The notes below the pieces were generated by a model. The model had not been told where the DNA came from. It did no database searches and was given only the letters and a program-made list of their open reading frames with translations. From Epilithonimonas arachidiradicis (GTDB lineage: Bacteria; Bacteroidota; Bacteroidia; Flavobacteriales; Weeksellaceae), in the NCBI RefSeq assembly GCF_003610695.1, contig NZ_RAQH01000001.1, positions 310,001 to 374,000 on the forward strand: a stretch of 64,000 nt of DNA. Direction: 5' to 3'. Numbering within the stretch: position 1 is the stretch's first letter; each line of letters begins with the position of its first letter. Of this stretch, positions 58,032 to 64,000 are shown one piece after another. Both the position numbers and the translations under genes were made by a program.

Positions 58032-58934
58032 ATGTCAAATATCGAGATGATAATCGAAGAGCGTGCTGCGGATATTGGTAACTTTTTGGTTGGCAGATTG
58101 TTGCCATTTTCTCAGAAGAGAAGTGTTGGTCCATTTGTGTTTATTGATCATATGGGACCGGCTGCGCTCAAAGATTACGAAAATATGGATGTTCCGCCGC
58201 ATCCACACATTGGGCTTTCCACTTTGACATTTTTGTTCGAGGGAAGCATTATGCACAGAGATTCCATCGGTACGGAAATCGAAATCAAAGAAGGTGCTGT
58301 CAATTGGATGACCGCCGGAAAAGGTGTTGCCCATTCCGAAAGAACACCAGAATATCTGCGAACCACCGATAAAAACCTCCACGGATTACAAATTTGGGTC
58401 GCACTTCCAAAAGAATTGGAAACAATGGAACCCGAATTTTTCCATATCAACAAAGAAGATATCCCAAGCTGGATAGATAACGGAGTCAATTATAAATTAA
58501 TCGCTGGTGAAATCCTCGGACGTAAATCTCCCGTTCCTGTTTATTCGCCATTGTATTTTTTGGAAGTCAAAAATACACTTCAGGAAGACCGCGAAATTGT
58601 TCTTGGCGATTATCTTTTCGGAGAATCTTCCCTATACATTTTGGAAGGTAATATTGAAAGCGAAGGTAATCTATACACACCAAAACACATCCTGATTGCG
58701 AAAGATTCCAAACTTTGTCATTTCACATTAAAACCGAATTCGACAGTTTATATTTTCGGAGGCGAACCTTTTCCGGAACCAAGATATATCTATTGGAATT
58801 TCGTTGGAACTTCAAGAGAAATTATAGAAGACGCCAAAACTAGATGGGCAAACCACGAGTTTCCAAAAGTCATTAATGATGATGGCTACGTTCCGCTTCC
58901 ACCACAGAATAAGAATATTAAGCTAAAAGAATAG
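58032..58934 (+). CDS. pirin family protein
   Basis: A 300-residue bicupin of the pirin family. The first cupin (residues 20-130) carries the metal ligands in DVPPHPHIGLSTLTFLFEGSIMHRDSIG and the block GAVNWMTAGKGVAHSERTPE. The second cupin (about 175-260) lacks a complete ligand set, as usual. Bacterial pirins such as YhhW act as quercetin dioxygenases or as iron-containing redox regulators; the function here is unclear. It has its own terminator. Confidence 0.92.
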   Translation: MSNIEMIIEERAADIGNFLVGRLLPFSQKRSVGPFVFIDHMGPAALKDYENMDVPPHPHIGLSTLTFLFEGSIMHRDSIGTEIEIKEGAVNWMTAGKGVAHSERTPEYLRTTDKNLHGLQIWVALPKELETMEPEFFHINKEDIPSWIDNGVNYKLIAGEILGRKSPVPVYSPLYFLEVKNTLQEDREIVLGDYLFGESSLYILEGNIESEGNLYTPKHILIAKDSKLCHFTLKPNSTVYIFGGEPFPEPRYIYWNFVGTSREIIEDAKTRWANHEFPKVINDDGYVPLPPQNKNIKLKE

Positions 58935-58941
58935 ATAACAA

Positions 58942-58978
58942 AAAAGCATTTCGACATTTCGGAATGCTTTTCTTTTTT
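58942..58978 (+). terminator. terminator of the pirin gene
   Basis: AAAAGCATTTCG (58942-58953) and CGGAATGCTTTT (58960-58971) form a stem with one T-G pair, followed by CTTTTTT. Confidence 0.85.
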
Positions 58979-59032
58979 CTTGATTAAATTAAAAATTACA
59001 TTTCCGATGTAATAAAAACTTTTATTTAGTTG

Positions 59033-59056
59033 TTATAACTAAAAAAATAGTTATAA
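59033..59056 (+). promoter_or_regulatory. inverted repeat directly before the serine hydrolase start
   Basis: TTATAACTA (59033-59041) and TAGTTATAA (59048-59056) are perfect inverted copies around six A. The right arm ends one base before the ATG at 59058, so it could be an operator or an RNA hairpin that hides the start codon. Confidence 0.45.
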
Positions 59057-59057
59057 A

Positions 59058-60479
59058 ATGAAAAAACTACATTTAATCATTATTCTGATTATATCAATAA
59101 GTACTTTTGCACAAACCGCGAATAACTTAAACAACAGAAACAAATCGAAAAAAGAATCAGTTTATGCCAATCAAATTGATTCTGTAATGGCGAAATCCTA
59201 TGAAAGAGGTTTATTCAACGGAAATGTCCTTGTCGCTAAAAACAACAAAATCATCTATCAAAAATCATTCGGATTTACAGATGAAACGAAGCAAACGCTT
59301 TTAAATAAAAAATCGATATTTAACATTGGTTCTATTGCAAAGGAATTTAATGCGGTTTCTATAATGATTTTAGTGGAGCGTGGTCTTCTCGATCTTGATG
59401 ACCCGATTTCCAAATTTAATTTAGGATTACCAAAATGGTCAGAGAAAGTTACCATCCGCCATTTGATTAATTATGCCAGTGGGATTCCTAGGATAGAAAA
59501 TGGGTTAATAGCCCCGAAAAATGATGAAGAGGCGTGGAAGATTTTGCGAAGTAATGATAGCCTATTATTCGAACCGGGAACCAGTTACAGGTATGATAAT
59601 GGTAATGTTTTCTTGCAGAGAAGAATCATTGAAAAGGTAACCGGAATGTCATTTGAGGAATTCGTTTCTAAAAATATAATTAAGCCTTTAAAAATGACCA
59701 ACTCGGTATTTGATCCCAAATCGGGATATAAAAACCGAACGTCTTCTTATGATATGGACAATGTCAGATGTCCGGAAATGCAATTTATTAGCGGATGGCT
59801 TTGGGTAGATATCAATGATCTCTATAAATGGATTGAAGCGCTGAATTCTAATCGATTAATATCCAAAGAATCCTTCCAAACTTTGTTGAATAATCCATAC
59901 GCCAAAGACGAAGGAGGGTCACTCGGCAGATACTTTGAAAAAGAAGAACTACAAAGACATAATGGCGTTTCGTATAAATTCGAATCGATCTTTTTAAATG
60001 ATCTTAAAAATAATATTACGATAATTCTGGTTTCCAATACCCTCAATAGAGTTTGGGATTTAGGACATATTATACATAAATTGATGTTGGGAAAAGAGTA
60101 CAAAATTCCTAAAAAATCTATTTATCAAGCCATAAGAAAAGAAGCTGTCAATGACGTCAATAAAGCGATAGAAACCTATTATTTACTTAAGAAAAATTCT
60201 AAAAATGAATACAGTTTTGAGAATCCTGGAGAACTTAATAAATTGGGATATGAATTATTAAGACTCGGCAAAAACAATGAATCCATAACCATATTCAAAT
60301 TGGCTACCAAGGAATTTCCTAAAGACGCAAATCTATTTGATAGTTTAGGAGAAGCTTATTTTACCAATAAGCAATATGATTTGGCATTAGAGAGTTATAA
60401 AAAAGCAATCGGTCTTGGCGGAACCAATGGGAATGCCAAGAAAATGATTGAGAAAATAGAGCAAGAAATGAGCAAGTAA
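59058..60479 (+). CDS. exported serine hydrolase (beta-lactamase/class C fold) with C-terminal TPR
   Basis: A 473-residue exported protein. The signal peptide is MKKLHLIIILIISISTFAQ. The serine-hydrolase domain (about residues 35-345) has the SxxK motif SIAK (S92, K95), YxN as YDN in TSYRYDNGNVF, and HNG in QRHNGVSYKFES, the third catalytic motif. The C-terminal part (about 370-473) has two or three TPR units ending in FDSLGEAYFTNKQYDLALESYKKAIGL. Members include esterases, D-aminopeptidases and carboxypeptidases; true beta-lactamase activity is not implied. An inverted repeat abuts the start codon. Confidence 0.88.
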   Translation: MKKLHLIIILIISISTFAQTANNLNNRNKSKKESVYANQIDSVMAKSYERGLFNGNVLVAKNNKIIYQKSFGFTDETKQTLLNKKSIFNIGSIAKEFNAVSIMILVERGLLDLDDPISKFNLGLPKWSEKVTIRHLINYASGIPRIENGLIAPKNDEEAWKILRSNDSLLFEPGTSYRYDNGNVFLQRRIIEKVTGMSFEEFVSKNIIKPLKMTNSVFDPKSGYKNRTSSYDMDNVRCPEMQFISGWLWVDINDLYKWIEALNSNRLISKESFQTLLNNPYAKDEGGSLGRYFEKEELQRHNGVSYKFESIFLNDLKNNITIILVSNTLNRVWDLGHIIHKLMLGKEYKIPKKSIYQAIRKEAVNDVNKAIETYYLLKKNSKNEYSFENPGELNKLGYELLRLGKNNESITIFKLATKEFPKDANLFDSLGEAYFTNKQYDLALESYKKAIGLGGTNGNAKKMIEKIEQEMSK

Positions 60480-60502
60480 AATTTTCCAATGTATAAAACA
60501 AA

Positions 60503-60533
60503 AAAAGCTTCTGAGAACCCAGAAGCTTTTATA
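60503..60533. terminator. terminator between the serine hydrolase and beta-barrel genes
   Basis: AAAAGCTTCTG (60503-60513) pairs with CAGAAGCTTTT (60520-60530) with a six-base loop. The genes converge here, and the A and T runs allow use in both directions. Confidence 0.85.
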
Positions 60534-60547
60534 TTTTTAGTCAAAAT

Positions 60548-60970
60548 TTAGAAAGAATAAGAAACACCAAAACTTCCATTGTTCCCGGCTTCTATAAAAG
60601 CGCCCCAGTTCTCTGTGAAAAAATATCTTGCACCAAGATAAACGCCTAAACCGAAGTTTCTACCGGCAACTCCTACATTAACACCAGGATAGATATCTAT
60701 TTCAGAAGGTAATGCCAAAGCTTCTTGTAAGTGAAACCCAACACGTCCAAAAACAAAAGGATTATCATCATCTTCATTAAAATAAACATTCGCACCTCCA
60801 CCAACAGAGATGAGGTTGGAAAGTCCATAATCATAACTTGCAGTAGGTCCGGTTCCAAATCCCCAAACATTAATTCCCGCTTGTGCTTTTTGGTCCCCTG
60901 CACCTTTCCAGGCTTGAGCATAAGACAAAACGCCAGCCAACAAACCCATTGTCAATAGCAATTTCTTCAT
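60548..60970 (-). CDS. small outer-membrane beta-barrel-like protein
   Basis: A 140-residue exported protein. The signal peptide is MKKLLLTMGLLAGVLSYAQA. The mature 120 residues alternate polar and hydrophobic residues with frequent Gly and aromatics (NVWGFGTGPTASYDYGLSNLISVGGGANVYF, PFVFGRVGFHLQEAL, VGVAGRNFGLGVYLGARYFF) and end in FGVSYSF, with the terminal Phe expected of an outer-membrane barrel. About eight short strands are possible. I believe it belongs to a Flavobacteriia-specific uncharacterised family (DUF6646-like). Function unknown. Confidence 0.78.
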   Translation of the reverse strand: MKKLLLTMGLLAGVLSYAQAWKGAGDQKAQAGINVWGFGTGPTASYDYGLSNLISVGGGANVYFNEDDDNPFVFGRVGFHLQEALALPSEIDIYPGVNVGVAGRNFGLGVYLGARYFFTENWGAFIEAGNNGSFGVSYSF

Positions 60971-61051
60971 AATTTATCGATTGAATTTAAAAATGGTTTT
61001 TCATATCAAAAATAAAACCACTATGTAAAAAACGACTCTTGGTTTATTTTA

Positions 61052-62068
61052 TTATTCCGGATCTTTTCTGCTTTGATTGCCAAAAGACATCAACAGATAA
61101 AACAGAAACGGCAGAATGAAAATACTTCCCAAAAGAAGAGCCCAGCCAAGAGCTTCAATAGTTTTTGGCGCTGCACTTTCATCAAACAGAGAAAGATGAC
61201 CACCGTTGGCAAAAAGAATGATATTAGGATTGTGCTGATAAGTGGCAGCAATAAGAATCATAATGATTTGAAATCCACCATAAATTCTGACCAACAGAAA
61301 ATGACCTTTCTTGATGGCCTCGTTGGTAAACAATAAACTGATTGTTGCCAGTGTTATGGCGATAATTCCCAAAGCTTTTGAGAAAATCCATTTTAATAAA
61401 GGGATGTCAGAATAATGAGCGCTTACAAAAACTAAAACGCCCGTTACGACTACATAAATAGCTGTTTCTCTTGCCTTTTTTTTCATAATTGGCAGCGCAT
61501 CACTGAATCTCGCTTCGTGAAGAGAAAACAACGAGGCCAGATAAGCACAAAGCGAAACGGTGAAAAATCCTACACAAACTCCGAAAGGATTCAGCCAACT
61601 GAAAATGTACAAACTCAGAAAATCTTTTGCTTCAGGATCTATCGAGCCAGAAATCGTTGCCGCTGCAATAATTCCTAAAAAAAATGGCGTCAACAAGCTT
61701 GAATAAAAGAAAATCTGTGCATATAATTTTTGCCAGTTATCCTCAACAGCATCATAATTTCTGAATGTAAAAGCGGTTCCTCTTGCGATAATCCCAATCA
61801 GCATCAAAACCAAAGGAATATGAAGATAGGTTGAAACGGTTGTGTAAATCGTAGGAAAACCGACAAATAATACCACGACTGCAATAATCAGCCACATATG
61901 ATTCGCTTCCCAAATTGGTGCGATAGATTTGGACATTATCTTTTTCGTTTGGTTACGATAAGATTTTTTGGAAAATAATTCGATAATCCCAGCTCCGAAA
62001 TCTGCACCACCTGTAATCACATACAAACAAATTGAAACCCAGAGAAATGCAATAACTACGTAAATCAT
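61052..62068 (-). CDS. cydB: cytochrome bd oxidase subunit II
   Basis: CydB is the smaller integral subunit of cytochrome bd quinol oxidase, which reduces oxygen at low tension without pumping protons. The 338-residue protein has eight to nine membrane helices and begins IYVVIAFLWVSICLYVITGGADFGAGIIELF, with the family's G-G-A-D-F-G-A-G motif. The block SIAPIWEANHMWLIIAVVVLFVGFPTIYT is diagnostic. Its ATG overlaps the cydA stop codon by one base (TAATG), so translation is coupled. No cydX or cydDC genes are adjacent. Confidence 0.95.
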   Translation of the reverse strand: MIYVVIAFLWVSICLYVITGGADFGAGIIELFSKKSYRNQTKKIMSKSIAPIWEANHMWLIIAVVVLFVGFPTIYTTVSTYLHIPLVLMLIGIIARGTAFTFRNYDAVEDNWQKLYAQIFFYSSLLTPFFLGIIAAATISGSIDPEAKDFLSLYIFSWLNPFGVCVGFFTVSLCAYLASLFSLHEARFSDALPIMKKKARETAIYVVVTGVLVFVSAHYSDIPLLKWIFSKALGIIAITLATISLLFTNEAIKKGHFLLVRIYGGFQIIMILIAATYQHNPNIILFANGGHLSLFDESAAPKTIEALGWALLLGSIFILPFLFYLLMSFGNQSRKDPE

Positions 62069-63408
62069 TATTTCTTATTTTTAGGATTATAATTAGGGTC
62101 AGTAGGGTCGTATAATTTCGGTACCATCTTGAGCTGTCTCAATAACAAGAAGATGATAATTAATGATAACGAAATGAAAATCAATGTGAAAAAGTAAAAC
62201 GAATATTGGATTCCCGGCATCGGAGTCACCGCATCAATGGTTTTCATAATGCCGTAAATAATCCAGGGTTGTCTGCCAACTTCCGTCACTGTCCAACCCG
62301 CTTCTAATGCGATATAACCGAATGGAATTGCTGCAACGAACATTTTCAGATACCAGTTTTTGGTCAGCCATTCTTTCTTCCAAAATGTTGCGATGAGGTA
62401 AATCAAGCCAATGATCATCATTACACTTCCGAAAAATATCATAATTTGAAAAGCGTAATGAACAACCGCAACCGGAGGCCAGTGGTCTTTTGGAAAATCT
62501 TTCAGCCCTTTCACTTCAGCATCAAAATCGCCCCAAGCCAGAAAACTTAGAACTTTCGGAACTTTTATAGCATATTTAATTTGTTCATTTTCTTCATCTG
62601 GAATTCCGCCAATGACGAAACTTGCGCCTTTTTCCGTTTCGAAATGCGCTTCCATCGCCGCCAATTTTATCGGTTGTCTTACAGCGACAGATTTGGCTGC
62701 AACATCACCACTGATAGGAGCGAGTAAAGCGCCGATAATTGCAAATCCTGCAGAAATTCTGAATGCTTTTGTATGGAAATTGACATTTCGTTTTTTCAAA
62801 ATCATCAAGGCGTGAATCCCAGCTACAGCAAATCCTGTTGCTGCAAAAGCTGCCACGGTCATATGAAACGCCTGTGGAAACCAAGCCTCATTGAACATTG
62901 CTTTTATCGGATCGATGTTCAGATATTTTCCATCAATATAATCGAAGCCTGCCGGGCTATTCATCCAGGCATTGGCAGCTACAACCAAAATTCCGGAAGC
63001 CAGTCCACTTACGCCGACTACAACGCCGCAAAACCAGTGAAACCATTTGTTGAATTTTTCCCAACCATATAGGAAAAATCCAATAGCTATTGCCTCAATG
63101 AAAAAGGCAGTTCCTTCCAGAGAAAAAGGCATCCCGAAAATCGGACCTGCGTGTTCCATAAACTTTGGCCAAAGCAGACCCAATTCAAAAGACAACATCG
63201 TTCCCGAAACAGCACCGGTTGCGAAAAGAATTGCCACTCCTTTGCTCCAGGCTTTAGTTAGTCCTTTATAGACTTCGTCTTTGGTTGTTAAATATCTGTA
63301 ATGTGAGAAAGCCATTAGAAAAGGCATTACCATCCCGACACAGGAAAATATGATGTGAAAGCCCAGGGACATTGCCATTTGAGATCTGGCGGCTAGAAAA
63401 TCATCCAT
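62068..63408 (-). CDS. cydA: cytochrome bd oxidase subunit I
   Basis: CydA carries the three hemes and the quinol site of cytochrome bd oxidase. The 446-residue protein has about nine membrane helices. Heme-ligand regions are MAMSLGFHIIFSCVGMVMPF (His18), WFPQAFHMTVAAFAATGFAV (His near 185) and the conserved GRQPWIIYG near residue 385. The quinol loop is of the short type, lacking the C-terminal insertion seen in E. coli (522 residues). The electron donor would be menaquinol, in line with menD in this window. The first gene of the cydAB operon. Confidence 0.95.
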   Translation of the reverse strand: MDDFLAARSQMAMSLGFHIIFSCVGMVMPFLMAFSHYRYLTTKDEVYKGLTKAWSKGVAILFATGAVSGTMLSFELGLLWPKFMEHAGPIFGMPFSLEGTAFFIEAIAIGFFLYGWEKFNKWFHWFCGVVVGVSGLASGILVVAANAWMNSPAGFDYIDGKYLNIDPIKAMFNEAWFPQAFHMTVAAFAATGFAVAGIHALMILKKRNVNFHTKAFRISAGFAIIGALLAPISGDVAAKSVAVRQPIKLAAMEAHFETEKGASFVIGGIPDEENEQIKYAIKVPKVLSFLAWGDFDAEVKGLKDFPKDHWPPVAVVHYAFQIMIFFGSVMMIIGLIYLIATFWKKEWLTKNWYLKMFVAAIPFGYIALEAGWTVTEVGRQPWIIYGIMKTIDAVTPMPGIQYSFYFFTLIFISLSLIIIFLLLRQLKMVPKLYDPTDPNYNPKNKK

Positions 63409-63854
63409 AATCTACATTTTGCTTCTGTAAAGTTAGGTTTAATTTCAAATCATTAATTGTATTTTCTCAAGACAATTGTCATACTTTGAATATTATATTT
63501 GCCAAAAGTATTATGGGTTAACGTCAAAACGTGTCGTGATGTAAAATTTTTATTTTTGTCGAGGCTTAATATTTGATTTTAAGGATCTTAACAGGTTATC
63601 ATTTAACATAATATCAATGCTTGTATATCCCTTGTATATCCTTTCTTCGATAGTTGTATATCCATTCTATATCCGTTGTATATCCTTTGTTCGATGCTCG
63701 TTCGATAAGAGACTGTGTGGTATCAATTATAAGATAACAATTGCATTATTAAAAATCGTAGATTTGATCCCGTTTATGACTGTCTGAATTGGCAATGAAA
63801 TTATGAAGACAGAATTAATGGATATAGCTTTGACAAATAAATAAATTAAAAGAT
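63409..63854. other. cydA-terC intergenic region
   Basis: 446 bases without a gene. The left part (63409-63620) is AT-rich and includes the palindrome GACAATTGTC (63471-63480) and TAnnTTTG words at 63494-63501 and 63551-63558. The middle holds an 11-base tandem array (63621-63708, listed separately). A further TAGATTTG (63759-63766) lies 88 bases before the terC-like start. Confidence 0.6.
63621..63708 (+). repeat. tandem array of eight 11-bp units
   Basis: Units start at 63621, 63632, 63643, 63654, 63665, 63676, 63687 and 63698, with no spacer. Five are of the type TTGTATATCCN (one has TTC at the start) and three of the type TTGTTCGATNN. The order is A A B A A A B B. The period equals about one helical turn, so each unit presents the same face of the DNA. 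Confidence 0.85.
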
Positions 63855-64000
63855 ATGGATAAGAGTGTTATCGATTTGCACCCAGGTCTTGTAACAGGAT
63901 TTGCCGTAGTAGTCATTATTATGCTATTATTGGATCTTGGCGTTTTCAACAAAAAAGCGCACGAAGTGTCTTCCAGAGAAGCGACAGTCTGGAGCGTTGT
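63855..64000 (+). CDS. TerC/Alx family membrane protein (3' end outside window)
   Basis: Only the first 48 residues are visible: MDKSVIDLHPGLVTGFAVVV, a first membrane helix (GFAVVVIIMLLLDLGVF), then NKKAHEVSSREATVWSV. The D-L-x-V-F-x-x-K-A-H-E-V-x-x-x-E-A-x-x-W-S pattern is the typical N-terminal part of TerC/Alx proteins, which handle manganese or other metals and are linked to tellurite resistance. The 11-bp array lies 147 bases upstream. Confidence 0.85.
   Translation, partial: MDKSVIDLHPGLVTGFAVVVIIMLLLDLGVFNKKAHEVSSREATVWSV

Noticed and set aside
63621-63708. The 11-bp array considered as a CRISPR
   Set aside because: Units are too short and contiguous, with no unique spacers and no cas genes in the window.

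Overview
The window is AT-rich chromosomal DNA from a member of the Bacteroidota, class Flavobacteriia, most likely a Chryseobacterium-like Weeksellaceae. Support for this: TAnnTTTG (-7) promoter elements instead of sigma70-type boxes, almost no Shine-Dalgarno sequences, a protein with a type IX secretion C-terminal sorting domain, a MurF-alanine racemase fusion, and families typical of the group (DUF3667, DUF1835, 2TM proteins, PlpD-type patatin). I see no phage, IS element, integron or CRISPR array. About 62 protein genes and one tRNA are packed tightly. The first gene (acyl-CoA dehydrogenase) and the last (TerC-like protein) are cut by the window edges.

Layout. 1-8.7 kb: acyl-CoA dehydrogenase, msrB, an SDR, a DUF4440-type protein, tsaB, a secreted PQQ-type sugar dehydrogenase, a BlaI/BlaR1-like pair, uvrB. 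8.7-18.6 kb: a LPS-kinase-like protein and GT9 glycosyltransferase, AI-2E transporter and two related membrane proteins, pabB-pabC, menD, a radical SAM protein. 18.7-25.9 kb: a LytS-type sensor kinase / 2TM / 2TM / methyltransferase-like / LytTR regulator operon, followed by a secreted helical-repeat protein, a TonB-dependent receptor and a lipoprotein Cu/Zn superoxide dismutase. 26-31.7 kb: yraN, LD-carboxypeptidase, LysE-type exporter, RNase R, rpiB. 31.7-42.4 kb: an AT-rich 680-bp intergenic region, pgk, methyltransferase, mnmG, ybeY, patatin/barrel protein, murF-alr, tdk. 42.5-54.6 kb: Glu-rich protein, rsmI, fabG, an AraC-type membrane regulator with a partner lacking the HTH, a T9SS cargo protein, a nucleosidase, guaC, a glycosyltransferase. 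54.6-64 kb: DUF3667, Pr6Pr, tRNA-Asn, rseP, pirin, a serine hydrolase, a small beta-barrel protein, cydAB, terC start.

The strongest signal not explained by genes is regulatory. Three promoters in 18.6-25.3 kb (the LytS/LytTR operon itself, the secreted helical-repeat gene and the TonB receptor) share one architecture: two direct copies of a TACAGTTCGGTC-like motif exactly 21 nt apart, then exactly 31 nt to a TAnnTTTG box. The best copy matches the published LytTR consensus at all nine positions. This predicts a local, autoregulated LytTR regulon that controls an outer-membrane receptor and a periplasmic partner.

Three 16-bp sites within one mismatch of parS (25.3, 34.7 and 36.6 kb), and the AT-rich region at 31.7-32.4 kb with DnaA-box-like words, suggest the window lies close to the chromosome origin. 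Other notable items are a BlaI operator lying on a consensus promoter, an 11-bp helically phased tandem array ahead of terC, and two families of dispersed intergenic repeats.
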